Part shown: piece after piece, positions 27,876 through 35,675 of the stretch
Numbering within the stretch: the stretch's first letter is position 1
Layout: the number at the start of each line of letters is the position of its first letter
Translations under genes and position numbers: made by a program
NCBI RefSeq assembly: GCF_000559085.1
Contig: NZ_JALN02000001.1
Span: 2,604,001-2,668,000 of the forward strand
Length of the DNA stretch: 64,000 nucleotides
From: Mycolicibacterium aromaticivorans JS19b1 = JCM 16368
GTDB lineage: Bacteria; Actinomycetota; Actinomycetes; Mycobacteriales; Mycobacteriaceae
Direction of reading: 5' to 3'
Notes under the pieces: generated by a model
What the model was told of the DNA's origin: nothing
The model's database searches: none
The model's input: the letters and a program-made list of their open reading frames with translations, nothing else

Positions 27876-28127
27876 CTATCGACGGGCCGACGCGCGCCGG
27901 GGCCTGAGGTCCGCGATGCGGTCGAGGACGTCGTCGAGTGCGGTTGCCAACGGGGCGGGGTCGCGGCGGACCTGCGCGAGCAGCATCCCGCCTTCGACCG
28001 CGGCCAACAGCACGGTCGCCAGGCGGTTGGGGTCCGCGGTGCGGCGCAACTCGCCCCGGTCGTACATGGCCTGCAGGCCGGCGGCGAACACGACGACTGG
28101 GACGACTACGACCAGACGATGGCCCAA
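27876..28127 (-). pseudogene. TetR regulator remnant (C-terminal part only)
   Basis: The frame ends in AGLQAMYDRGELRRTADPNR, LATVLLAAVEGGMLLAQVRR and ALDDVLDRIADLRPRR. These closely match the C-terminus of the broken TetR gene at 30485 (NPERLATALLAAVEGGTLLAQVRR, ALDEVLDRIEHLRPRR). No HTH region precedes it; the first 15 or so residues of the frame are unrelated. It is therefore the tail of a deleted TetR gene. Confidence 0.7.
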
Positions 28128-28229
28128 CAGCGCCGGACAGCGGTCCTCATCCGGCCCGACCGGGTCTACAGCAACCGCAACTGACTACGGAGCACGGCAC
28201 CGGTTCGCGGAGATCCGTGCGGTGTTGCA

Positions 28230-28835
28230 TCAGGCGGCCTGCGCCGTGGCGAAGGAAGCGATGTGATCGATCGTGGTGTTCAGTGCGGTCCACAGCGGCT
28301 CGGCGTCGCGCAAGGCCTTGGATACCAGGAGCCCGCCCTGCAGGGCCGTCAGCAACGCCAGGGCCAAGCGGTCGACGTCGGCGCCATCGTCGAGCGCGCC
28401 GCGGGCCCTCATCGCGAACAGGCCGTCACGGATGGCGCCCCGCCACCGTCGATAGCCGACCACGACGTCGTCTCGAGCGGCCTCGTCACGATCGGACAGC
28501 TCGCTGGCCAACGAACCCAGCGGGCAGCCACCCCGAAAGTCGTTGGCCCGCGCCGTTTCCACGATGACCTCGGCCCAGCTGCGCAACGCGTCGATGTCGT
28601 CGAGGCGCGCGAGCAGGGGTTCGTGAAACCCGACGAGCGTGTCGCTCCAATGTTTGATCACCGCGCACGTGAGGGAGTGCTTGTCCTTGAAGTAGTGGTA
28701 GATCTGCGATGCGCTGACGCCGGCAGCGGCCTGGATGTCTTCGGCACTGGTGCCCGCCACACCCCGCTGATACATCAATCCGGCGGCGGCGACCACGATG
28801 CGGTCGCGGGTCGCCTGACCCTTGCGCGTGATCAT
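28230..28835 (-). CDS. TetR-family transcriptional regulator
   Basis: 201 aa. The HTH is TRDRIVVAAAGLMYQRGVAGTSAEDIQAAAGVSASQIYHYFKDKHSL. A ligand-binding C-terminus follows with ALRSWAEVIVETARANDFRGGCPLGSLASEL and ALALLTALQGGLLVSKALRDAEPLWTALN, typical of the TetR_C group near oxidoreductases. It is divergent from the SDR gene across about 430 bp that contains two copies of one operator-like element, so it probably controls itself and the SDR. It is related to both TetR pseudogenes of this patch. Confidence 0.9.
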   Translation of the reverse strand: MITRKGQATRDRIVVAAAGLMYQRGVAGTSAEDIQAAAGVSASQIYHYFKDKHSLTCAVIKHWSDTLVGFHEPLLARLDDIDALRSWAEVIVETARANDFRGGCPLGSLASELSDRDEAARDDVVVGYRRWRGAIRDGLFAMRARGALDDGADVDRLALALLTALQGGLLVSKALRDAEPLWTALNTTIDHIASFATAQAA

Positions 28836-28859
28836 TGGTCGAGGATAGCGGTTTTGGTG

Positions 28860-28903
28860 TTGACATTCCAGATTGGCTGCGGTTTCCTGGAATGACCAAT
28901 CCA
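28860..28903. promoter_or_regulatory. Operator-like element, copy 1
   Basis: TTGACATTCCAGATT (28860-28874), then TGGAATGACCAATCCA (28888-28903). ATTCCA and TGGAAT are inverted. The element begins 25 bp upstream of the TetR start. A second copy with the same parts is at 29060-29106. Confidence 0.6.
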
Positions 28904-29017
28904 GACGAGTTGCCGCCTGGCAACAGACGACGTACGCCAGCTAGGCGCCGTCGAGCGTCGGTAATAGCTGTTCAAAGACAATAAGGCTCGTGCGTGCAGG
29001 CGCGTTCTCGGCGGGTC

Positions 29018-29033
29018 GGTCGATCGTTCGACC
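29018..29033. promoter_or_regulatory. Perfect inverted repeat in TetR/SDR intergenic region
   Basis: GGTCGA and TCGACC are exact complements around TCGT. It lies between the two copies of the ATTCCA/TGGAAT element. It could be an extra operator; its spacing differs from a LexA box. Confidence 0.35.
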
Positions 29034-29059
29034 ATTGCTCGCGGGCCCATTTTTTGGAA

Positions 29060-29106
29060 TTGACATTCCAGATTTCCTGGGTCAAGGTTGTGGAATGAGC
29101 AATCCA
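29060..29106. promoter_or_regulatory. Operator-like element, copy 2
   Basis: TTGACATTCCAGATT (29060-29074) is identical to copy 1 over 15 bp. TGGAATGAGCAATCCA (29091-29106) differs from copy 1 by one base. It is about 155 bp upstream of the SDR start. The spacer between arms is 3 bp longer than in copy 1. Confidence 0.6.
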
Positions 29107-29262
29107 AAGTCTGGACGGGGCGGCCGCGACACAGCGCCACGATCTGTTCCATCAACAGCTACGCCTTAGAGCCACCTGGAGGCGAAACATCCTGCCCCGC
29201 AACGCATCCAGGCGCAACAGTCCCAATATTCACACCGCGATTCTCAAGATGAGGAGTTGTCC

Positions 29263-30177
29263 ATGAGCAAGAACCCTTCCCCGAGCGGCCGTTTGCGAGG
29301 CCAAACCGTCTTGGTCACCGGCACCACCAAGGGTGGCATCGGGTACGAGACCGCCCGCCTTCTCGGTGACGAGGGAGCTACCGTCCTGACCCATGCCCGT
29401 ACCCCGGAGGCGGCGCGCGTCAGCGTTGAGAGCCTCGTCGTCGACGGCAATGGTGCGGGCACGTTCGTCCCGGTCGCCGCCGATTTGAGCTCGATCGCAG
29501 GCGCGCGAGCGCTCGCAGAGGCCGCCCGCGCCGCCGCCCCCCAGGGCATCCATGGTCTGGTCAACAACGCCGGCGCCGGGTACAACGAGCGGCGGTTGTC
29601 CCCTGATGGCATCGAGATGACGATGGCCATCAACCACGTCGCGGTAGCCGCACTGACCGACGCGCTCCTGGATTCGTTGCACGCGGGTGCGGAGTCCTTG
29701 GGACGACCGTCGCGGGTCGTGAGCATGACCGCGTTGATCGAAGGGCGCGGGAACGTCGAAACCGACTGGTCCTTCCCGGGCAAGTACTCCCAGACTCAGG
29801 CCTACTTCAACGCCAAGTTGACCAACCTGTTGTGGGTCTATGCGATGGCGCGCCGGCTCGACGGGCTGGGGATCACCGTCAACGCGGTCAGCCCCGGCAG
29901 TGTGAACAGCGGGTTCGGCGCCAAGGCCGGCGGGGTCTTCGGGCTGATGATGAAGCTGGGCTCACCGTTCTACGGCCACGCCAGCAAGGGCTCCGCCGGG
30001 GTCATCCGGATCATGACCGATCCCGCCCTGGCTACCGTCACCGGCGGCTACCACACGCCATCGAAGCAAAAGAAGTCCTCCAAGAAGTCCCGCACCGAGC
30101 ACCTGCAGGAGCAGGTCTACCTGCAGACCGAACGCACCCTGCGTGTCCACCGCGACAACCAACAGGAACGTCGGTGA
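29263..30177 (+). CDS. Short-chain dehydrogenase/reductase
   Basis: 304 aa, ATG 29263 with GAGGAG 6 bp upstream. The nucleotide motif TVLVTGTTKGGIGYETARLL is a variant of TGxxxGIG, and NNAGAGYNERR follows. The catalytic region has Ser in SMTALIE and Tyr/Lys in QAYFNAKLTNL, and VNAVSPGSVNSGF follows. A basic C-terminal tail (KQKKSSKKSRTEH) is unusual for a soluble SDR. Resembles retinol/protochlorophyllide-type SDRs. Probably repressed by the divergent TetR. Substrate unknown. Confidence 0.88.
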   Translation: MSKNPSPSGRLRGQTVLVTGTTKGGIGYETARLLGDEGATVLTHARTPEAARVSVESLVVDGNGAGTFVPVAADLSSIAGARALAEAARAAAPQGIHGLVNNAGAGYNERRLSPDGIEMTMAINHVAVAALTDALLDSLHAGAESLGRPSRVVSMTALIEGRGNVETDWSFPGKYSQTQAYFNAKLTNLLWVYAMARRLDGLGITVNAVSPGSVNSGFGAKAGGVFGLMMKLGSPFYGHASKGSAGVIRIMTDPALATVTGGYHTPSKQKKSSKKSRTEHLQEQVYLQTERTLRVHRDNQQERR

Positions 30178-30296
30178 TGACCGCGCATCACAGCGTGTCG
30201 AGTAGCGGGTCACCGCGGCCGAACGAGTGCGTCAGCAGCAGATGGTGATCGTGCGCGCGCTTGTAGGACGTCGACGCTGAGCTGGCCGCTACGCCG

Positions 30297-30344
30297 CGGT
30301 GTAGCGGTGTAGCGGTGTAGCGGTGTAGCGGTGTAGCGGTGTAG
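30297..30344. repeat. Tandem repeat, six copies of CGGTGTAG
   Basis: Six perfect 8-bp units in a row just after the SDR gene and before the broken TetR gene. An 8-bp unit in non-coding DNA can vary by slippage. No gene reads through it that I can support. Confidence 0.9.
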
Positions 30345-30484
30345 CTGCCAGCTCACCATCAGCCCGCCCGACCAGGCGTGGTCTTTCCGGCTGGTGCGCG
30401 CCCGACGGGAATCAGAGGAATCGGAGAGGGGGATCAGGTCAGCGGACCCCACAGCGACGGATCTCGCCGACCTGGCCAGAAGCG

Positions 30485-31109
30485 ATGACAGCCAACCATT
30501 CGGTCACCGAAGCGCACCGACTGACTGCCAAGGGGCGGGCCACGCGGGAGCGAAACGTCGTGGCAGCAGCGCAGCTGATGTACGACCGCGGCGTCGCCGG
30601 GACGAGCCTCGGCGACGTCCAGAAAGCGGCGGGCGTGGGTCCCTCACGGTCTACCACTACTTCGGGGATAAGGAATCCCTCATCAGGGCCGTCATCGCCC
30701 ACCGCCTGCACACCGTCTTGGCCACCCTCGACGGGCTGGACAGCATGGAGGGGTTGCGCGCCTGGCGAGACGTCGTGGTCGACGCCCAGCGCCAACGCAC
30801 CGCCGCCGGCGGCTGCCTGGTCGGGGAACTGGCCGAGCCCTACCCTCAGTGGCGCGCCGACCTCGCTGACGGAATCGACCAATGGGAGACCGCGATCCGC
30901 ACGGGTCTACAGGCCATGTGCAACCGGGGGACCCTGTGTGCCGCACGGCCAACCCCGAACGCCTCGCGACCGCGCTGCTGGCGGCAGTGGAAGGCGGAAC
31001 ACTGCTCGCGCAGGTGCGCCGCGACCACGCGCCGCTGGCAACCGCCCTCGACGAGGTCCTCGATCGCATCGAGCACCTGCGGCCCCGCCGCGCGCCGCCC
31101 CGCCGCTGA
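30485..31109 (+). pseudogene. TetR regulator broken by two frameshifts
   Basis: Reading starts TAKGRATRERNVVAAAQLMYD then RGVAGTSLGDVQKAAGVG. Near 30637-30640 one base is missing, and the HTH resumes in another frame as SLTVYHYFGDKESLIRAVI. The body continues to LQAMCNRGTL near 30935. There a TG appears duplicated (CTGTGTGCC) and the tail resumes in the third frame as RTANPERLATALLAAVEGG up to the stop at 31109. The parts together make one TetR protein of about 208 aa. Two indels in one gene suggest real decay, though assembly errors in GC-rich DNA cannot be excluded. Confidence 0.8.
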
Positions 31110-31137
31110 GGCGGCAGCACTGCACATCCGATGACCG

Positions 31138-33372
31138 TTACCGCGCCATGTTCGTGAACCGCGACAAATGCAGCTGGTGCGCCACCGTGACCGTACGCGT
31201 CGGCCCCGCACGGTGTTTCGCGACGATCAGATCGGCCTCACCACCCCGCGGGTCGTCGGTCTCGAAGGCATCGGGCCGGTGCAGCAGGATCACCATGTCG
31301 GCGTCCTGCTCGATGGAACCCGACTCGCGAAGGTCGGCCAGCATCGGCTTCTTGTCGGTGCGCTGCTCGGGACCGCGGTTCAGCTGGCTCATCGCGACAA
31401 CCGGAACTTCCAGTTCCTTGGCCAAAAGCTTGATCTGCCTGGAGAATTCGGAGACTTCTTGCTGGCGCGACTCGACTTTCTTTCCCGACGTCATGAGCTG
31501 CAGGTAGTCGAGCACGATGAGCCGCAATCCCGCCTTCTGATGAAGCCGGCGGGCTTTCGCGCGGATCTCCATCATCGTCAGGTTCGGCGAATCATCGATA
31601 TACAAAGGGGCTTCGCTGATTTCGCTCATCCGGCGCGCCAAGCGCGTCCAGTCGTCGTCGGTCATCTTTCCCGAGCGCATGTCGGCGAGCTTGATCTTCG
31701 CTTCGGCCGAGAGCAGTCGCATCACGATCTCGGACTTGCTCATTTCCAGCGAGAACACGATGCTCGGAAAGCGGTGCTTGATCGAGCAGGACCGCAAAAA
31801 ATCCAAGCCCAGAGTCGAGTTGTGGGTCGGGATCATCGCCCGCCCCGCGAGGTACATGTGGTCGCCGTTGTCGACCTCGACGCATCGAACCGGAACGCTC
31901 GCGATCGGCCGAACGTCGGTGATGAAGCGCGACGACACCCGCACGTTCCCGCCGGCCCGCCGTTCCTTGTGCAACAAGGCTTTCCGCGTTAGCCCGAACA
32001 CCTCGTCATCGGTGGAGAAGTTCAGGATGAACGCCGTCGAGCTTGCGACGCGGCGGCAGCCATAACCAAGGCTGACGATCAACTCGAACACGTCATCGGC
32101 CAGGCGCGCATCAGTCGTCGAAAAATCAACCGACCCGTCGCTGCTCACCACTCCGCTGGCATCCAACAACCCGCCAAGCACTGCGCGCCGCTGCGCTTCG
32201 GAGGCACGCAAGTATTCGGCGGGAATCTGCGTGGCTTTGAGGGCGCCGATCTCGCTGCCCTCGCCCTCGACTCGCATGACGATCTCGGGTTCGGCTGGAC
32301 CCATTCCCTGGCCCAGCCACACCCCCAGGGTGTATGGCGGCACATGGAGTGGACGATCCGCCGCCTGGAGGGGCTTCGAATTGGCCACCGCGTGGTTCCG
32401 GAGCAATGTCTCCGCAATGTCGCGCGTAGTCCTCACAAGCGCTGACTTCCGCGAAGCGCGGGTCTCGGTCAGCCACTGGTGCTCAGCGTCCGCGATCAGG
32501 ACTGTGCCGTCGGAGAATTCGACCTCGTAGCACGGCCTGCCCACCATGACGTCCGTTGCCGCGACCACACGCGTGGGGCGTCCGTCGGCATCGATCAGGT
32601 AGTCCCCGACCGTGACCTCGCCCATCGTGGTCCAGCCCGTCGGAGTCGGCAGCGGCGTGTCCAGAGCCAGCGCCTTGCCCATACCGGGCCTGGCCGCCAC
32701 CACGATCATCTGACCCGGATGCAGACCGTTGGTCAACGCATCGAGCTCCTCGAAGCCCGTCGGCACGCCCTTGGAAAGACCGCCGTTCGAGGCGATGGCG
32801 TCGATCTCGTCCATCGTCGGCTGCAGCAGATCTTCCAGCGGCAGGAAATCCTCAGCGGTGCGTCGCTCGGTGACGTCGTAGATCTCGGCCTGTGCGCGGT
32901 CCACGATCTCGTTGACGTCGGCACCTTCTGCGCCGGCGTAGCCGTATTGGACCACCCGGGTGCCGGCCTCCACGAGGCGCCGCAACAACGCCTTCTCCGC
33001 CACGATGCCCGCGTAGTACCCCGCGTTGGCCGCGGTGGGCACCGTCGAGATGAGCGTGTGGAGATACGGTGCGCCACCGATGCGGCGCAGCAGCCCGCGG
33101 CGGTCCAGCTCGGCGGCGACGGTGACGGCATCCGCGGGCTCACCGCGGCCGTAGAGGTCCAGGATCGAGTCGTAGACGTTCTGATGGGCCGGCCGGTAGA
33201 AGTCACCCGGGCGCAGCCGCTCCAACACATCGGCGATGGCGTCCTTGGACAACAGCATGCCGCCCAACACCGATTGTTCGGCTGCCAGATCCTGGGGAGG
33301 CTGGCGACCAAAGTCCTCAGACGGAGGAGGACTGTCCATCCCGGGCTGACCGAGATCGTCGACGACCGCCAT
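31138..33372 (-). CDS. dnaB: Replicative DNA helicase DnaB, with intein
   Basis: 744 aa precursor from ATG 33372 (MAVVDDL, the usual mycobacterial start); about 459 aa after splicing. The N-terminal primase-interaction domain (QPPQDLAAEQSVLGGMLLS) and linker lead to the RecA-like domain. Walker A is RPGMGK, with Lys233 followed immediately by the intein, then the C-extein STLGLDFLRS. Walker B is RLIVLDYLQLM, and DnaB motif 4 is DLRESGSIEQDADMV, a second known intein site that is empty here. It unwinds DNA at the fork as a hexamer. It is separated from rplI by about 480 bp, with no Rv0057 equivalent. A perfect SOS box lies 30 bp upstream of the start. Confidence 0.97.
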   Translation of the reverse strand: MAVVDDLGQPGMDSPPPSEDFGRQPPQDLAAEQSVLGGMLLSKDAIADVLERLRPGDFYRPAHQNVYDSILDLYGRGEPADAVTVAAELDRRGLLRRIGGAPYLHTLISTVPTAANAGYYAGIVAEKALLRRLVEAGTRVVQYGYAGAEGADVNEIVDRAQAEIYDVTERRTAEDFLPLEDLLQPTMDEIDAIASNGGLSKGVPTGFEELDALTNGLHPGQMIVVAARPGMGKALALDTPLPTPTGWTTMGEVTVGDYLIDADGRPTRVVAATDVMVGRPCYEVEFSDGTVLIADAEHQWLTETRASRKSALVRTTRDIAETLLRNHAVANSKPLQAADRPLHVPPYTLGVWLGQGMGPAEPEIVMRVEGEGSEIGALKATQIPAEYLRASEAQRRAVLGGLLDASGVVSSDGSVDFSTTDARLADDVFELIVSLGYGCRRVASSTAFILNFSTDDEVFGLTRKALLHKERRAGGNVRVSSRFITDVRPIASVPVRCVEVDNGDHMYLAGRAMIPTHNSTLGLDFLRSCSIKHRFPSIVFSLEMSKSEIVMRLLSAEAKIKLADMRSGKMTDDDWTRLARRMSEISEAPLYIDDSPNLTMMEIRAKARRLHQKAGLRLIVLDYLQLMTSGKKVESRQQEVSEFSRQIKLLAKELEVPVVAMSQLNRGPEQRTDKKPMLADLRESGSIEQDADMVILLHRPDAFETDDPRGGEADLIVAKHRAGPTRTVTVAHQLHLSRFTNMAR
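31819..32673 (-). other. DnaB intein (class 3 type, degenerate LAGLIDADG endonuclease)
   Basis: 285 codons between Lys233 and Ser of the Walker A motif. It begins with Ala, not Cys or Ser, and ends IPTHN before the +1 Ser. It has Trp67 in AEHQW, Cys264 in VPVRCVEVDNGDHMYLAG and Thr283 in PTHN. That W-C-T set is the hallmark of class 3 inteins, which start splicing from the block F Cys. The endonuclease part is short: motif 1 LGVWLGQG (Asp replaced by Gln) and motif 2 LLDASG (final Asp replaced by Ser). Splicing should be intact while DNA cleavage is probably lost. Confidence 0.9.
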
Positions 33373-33401
33373 TGGGCTGCCCCCACCTCCTCTTGAATCC
33401 G

Positions 33402-33417
33402 TCGAACTTCTGTTCGA
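33402..33417. promoter_or_regulatory. Perfect LexA SOS box upstream of dnaB
   Basis: TCGAAC-TTCT-GTTCGA matches the mycobacterial LexA consensus TCGAAC-N4-GTTCGA at every fixed base. It lies 30 bp upstream of the dnaB ATG, where a bound repressor would block transcription. Confidence 0.85.
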
Positions 33418-33552
33418 TGCACTATCAGAGGTGTACCCCACGCCCCCGACAAGCATTCGGCGTCACGATGATGAACCGCACTGCCGACGGCTCACGCTAG
33501 ACGTTGCTGGGGCCCTCGCAAACCGAGCCTGTTCATCAACCTGTTAGTGGTT

Positions 33553-33670
33553 TGTGGATAGCTGGCAAAAGAGGTGTTGAGTCGTTGGGGAGAACCTGTG
33601 GATGACCGGCCGATTTTGGGTTATCCGCCCAGCTAAACGCAGGGTAGCGCCAGGTGAGTGTTGTGGATGG
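33553..33670. promoter_or_regulatory. Cluster of DnaA-box-like sites between dnaB and rplI
   Basis: Four 9-mers resemble TTATCCACA or its complement TGTGGATAA: TGTGGATAG (33553-33561), TGTGGATGA (33597-33605), TTATCCGCC (33621-33629) and TGTGGATGG (33662-33670). None is perfect. They lie in the long non-coding stretch 33457-33801, which holds no gene I can see. Confidence 0.45.
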
Positions 33671-33801
33671 CAAGTTCGTCGGCGTGTCGGCCTCGGTTGC
33701 GATCTCGGGCGTGTTGTGTTGCCGGAGGTTATGCGCCAGGTTAACGGACGGTTAGATTAGCTGTGGCGACCCCGCCCGGAAGTGTTCGCCAGAAATACAG
33801 C

Positions 33802-33844
33802 AATTCCCCGGGGGCAGCCTCGCAGGGCCGCCACCCGGGGAATT
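33802..33844 (-). terminator. Strong hairpin downstream of rplI
   Basis: AATTCCCCGGG (33802-33812) pairs exactly with CCCGGGGAATT (33834-33844), with a 21-nt loop. It starts 12 bp after the rplI stop and is well placed to end the rpsF-ssb-rpsR-rplI transcript. Confidence 0.75.
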
Positions 33845-33855
33845 GACGCGGACGG

Positions 33856-34314
33856 CTAACTCTGGGCCACGACGTCGACGGTGATGTCGACGTTCACCTC
33901 GGGGTGCAGGTGCACTCCGACGGTGTGGGCGCCAGTCGCCTTGATGTGTGCCTTGGGCAGCTGCACGGTGCGCTTGTCCAGGCTGGGTCCGCCGGCCTTC
34001 TTGATGGCGCCGACGATGTCGTTGGCGGTCACCGAGCCGAACAGCTTGCCCGAGTCCGCGGCCGACTTCACCGGCAGCTGGATCGAACCCAGCGCGGTGA
34101 TGGCGGCCTTGATCTCGTCGGCGTGCTCACGATCGCGCACGGTCTTGGTCTCGCGGGCACGACGGATTTCGTCGGCCTGCTTCTGTGCACCGCGGGAGGC
34201 CACAATGGCCAGGCCGCGCGGCAGCAGGTAGTTGCGTCCGTAGCCGTCCTTCACCTCGACGGTGTCGCCGGCGGTTCCGAGGTGCTCGACCTCAGCGGTC
34301 AAAATCAGCTTCAT
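33856..34314 (-). CDS. rplI: 50S ribosomal protein L9
   Basis: 152 aa, the usual length. [36 protein letters not shown] is the L9 N-terminal RNA-binding signature, followed by the long connecting helix ([20 protein letters not shown]) and the C-terminal domain. Binds 23S rRNA near the L1 stalk. It follows rpsR by 17 bp; last gene of the operon. Confidence 0.98.
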   Translation of the reverse strand: MKLILTAEVEHLGTAGDTVEVKDGYGRNYLLPRGLAIVASRGAQKQADEIRRARETKTVRDREHADEIKAAITALGSIQLPVKSAADSGKLFGSVTANDIVGAIKKAGGPSLDKRTVQLPKAHIKATGAHTVGVHLHPEVNVDITVDVVAQS

Positions 34315-34331
34315 CTCGATACTTCCGTTCT

Positions 34332-34586
34332 CTACCGCGCCGCCGACGTGAACGGCAGCAGAGCAACCTCACGCGCATTCTTGACGGCGATCGCGATGTC
34401 GCGCTGGTGCTGCACGCAGTTACCGGTCACCCGGCGGGCGCGGATCTTGCCGCGCTCGCTGATGTAGGTGCGCAGCAATTGCGTGTCCTTGTAGTCGATG
34501 TCCTGCCCCTTCTTCGAGCAGAACACGCATTTGCGGGTCTTGACCGGCTTTTCCGGTGCGGGACGCCGCTTGTTGGTCTTGGCCAT
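34332..34586 (-). CDS. rpsR: 30S ribosomal protein S18 (zinc-binding form)
   Basis: 84 aa. S18 core [26 protein letters not shown]. It has CVFC near the N-terminus and CVQH later, a CxxC...CxxH zinc site, so this is the C+ form equivalent to M. tuberculosis rpsR1. Mycobacteria usually also carry a zinc-free paralogue under Zur elsewhere. Pairs with S6 on the platform of the 30S subunit, and rpsF lies two genes upstream. Confidence 0.98.
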   Translation of the reverse strand: MAKTNKRRPAPEKPVKTRKCVFCSKKGQDIDYKDTQLLRTYISERGKIRARRVTGNCVQHQRDIAIAVKNAREVALLPFTSAAR

Positions 34587-34647
34587 GGGTCAATCTCTTT
34601 CGTTCTTCACAGTCGCGCCGTTGGCGCACAAAGGATTTCGTTGGGTA

Positions 34648-35169
34648 TCAGAAGGGCGGTTCGTCGTCACCGCCGGCGAACGAACCCGACGCCGGGGCAC
34701 TGCCCCACGGGTCGTCGCCCGACTCACTGGCCGCTGCTGCCGCCGGACGGGAGCCCCCGCCACCGCCGCCGCCGAAGCCGCCACCACCGCCGCCGCCGCC
34801 GCTGCGCGAGGCCTTGTTGACCTTGGCGGTGGCGTAACGCAGTGACGGGCCGATCTCGTCGACCTCTAGCTCCACAACGGTGCGCTTCTCGCCCTCACGG
34901 GTTTCGAAGGAACGCTGCTTCAGCCGGCCCTGAACGATCACCCGCGAACCGCGGGTGAGGCTCTCGGCCACGTTCTCGGCCGCCTCACGCCAGATGTTGC
35001 AGCGCAGGAACAGCGCCTCGCCGTCTTTCCACTCATTGGTCTGACGGTCGAACGTGCGGGGTGTGGACGCCACCGTGAAATTGGCGACGGCTGCACCCGA
35101 CGGGGTGAACCGCAGTTCGGGATCGGCCGTCAGATTTCCGACGACGGTGATGGTCGTGTCACCGGCCAC
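34648..35169 (-). CDS. ssb: Single-stranded DNA-binding protein
   Basis: 173 aa. The OB fold starts [21 protein letters not shown], with [18 protein letters not shown] and [15 protein letters not shown] Gly-rich linker (about 125-140) leads to the acidic tip DDEPPF that recruits partner proteins. Sits between rpsF and rpsR as in other bacteria. The 104-bp gap upstream holds a DnaA-box-like site and a hairpin. Confidence 0.98.
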   Translation of the reverse strand: MAGDTTITVVGNLTADPELRFTPSGAAVANFTVASTPRTFDRQTNEWKDGEALFLRCNIWREAAENVAESLTRGSRVIVQGRLKQRSFETREGEKRTVVELEVDEIGPSLRYATAKVNKASRSGGGGGGGGFGGGGGGGSRPAAAAASESGDDPWGSAPASGSFAGGDDEPPF

Positions 35170-35238
35170 AAGGTCCTCCTGGCATAGGCGGATGGATTCA
35201 CCGCGAAGCCTACGTAAGAGCTCCGACGCGCGGCGCGC

Positions 35239-35247
35239 TTATCCACT
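35239..35247. promoter_or_regulatory. DnaA-box-like site upstream of ssb
   Basis: TTATCCACT differs from TTATCCACA at the last base only. It lies 70 bp upstream of the ssb start, in the rpsF-ssb gap. Confidence 0.45.
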
Positions 35248-35257
35248 CAGCGGATAG

Positions 35258-35276
35258 TGAGTCCGAGCTGGACTCA
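35258..35276 (-). terminator. Small hairpin at the rpsF stop
   Basis: TGAGTCC and GGACTCA pair perfectly around GAGCT and include the rpsF stop codon. There is no T-run, so it is more likely an attenuator or mRNA-processing structure than a full terminator, since ssb lies downstream. Confidence 0.4.
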
Positions 35277-35564
35277 GTGCTTATCGGTCCGCATCACCTT
35301 GGTCCGCAGCACGGACTCATTCAGGTTCAGCTGCCGGTCGAGCTCGGACACGGTGGCCGGCTCGGCCTTCACGTCGACGACGGCGTAGATGCCCTCGGCG
35401 TGCTTGGCGATCTCGTAGGCCAGACGGCGCCGGCCCCAGATGTCGACCTTGTCGACCGATCCGCCGTCACTCCGGATGACGTTCAGGAACGTCTCCAGGG
35501 ACGGGGCAACGGTGCGCTCGTCGAGAGTGGGGTCAAGGATGACCATGATTTCGTATGGACGCAT
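35274..35564 (-). CDS. rpsF: 30S ribosomal protein S6
   Basis: 96 aa from ATG 35564 ([12 protein letters not shown]), with GAGG upstream; a longer frame is rejected on family length. S6 marks are [38 protein letters not shown] and [14 protein letters not shown]. Binds S18 on the 30S platform. First gene of the rpsF-ssb-rpsR-rplI operon. Confidence 0.98.
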   Translation of the reverse strand: MRPYEIMVILDPTLDERTVAPSLETFLNVIRSDGGSVDKVDIWGRRRLAYEIAKHAEGIYAVVDVKAEPATVSELDRQLNLNESVLRTKVMRTDKH

Positions 35565-35650
35565 GGGAACCTCATCACCTCCTATGGTCGTAGCGGCCAC
35601 GGCGTGTCCGTGGCAGAAGGGTCGCCTGCGTCGGCAACCTGCACAGGGTA
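35565..35650 (-). promoter_or_regulatory. rpsF promoter and leader with hairpin
   Basis: On the minus strand a TACCCT -10 candidate lies at 35650-35645. About 30-50 nt upstream of the start, GCCACGG (35596-35602) pairs with CCGTGGC (35608-35614). S6:S18 binding to rpsF leaders is known in several bacteria; whether this hairpin is that motif is inference. Confidence 0.4.
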
Positions 35651-35675
35651 CCGGAGTGCAGGCTGATCAGCGAAA

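Noticed and set aside
27122..31137. Integrated mobile element with attachment sites
   Set aside because: No integrase, transposase, tRNA target or terminal repeats were found; only decayed TetR genes and short local repeats support disturbance.
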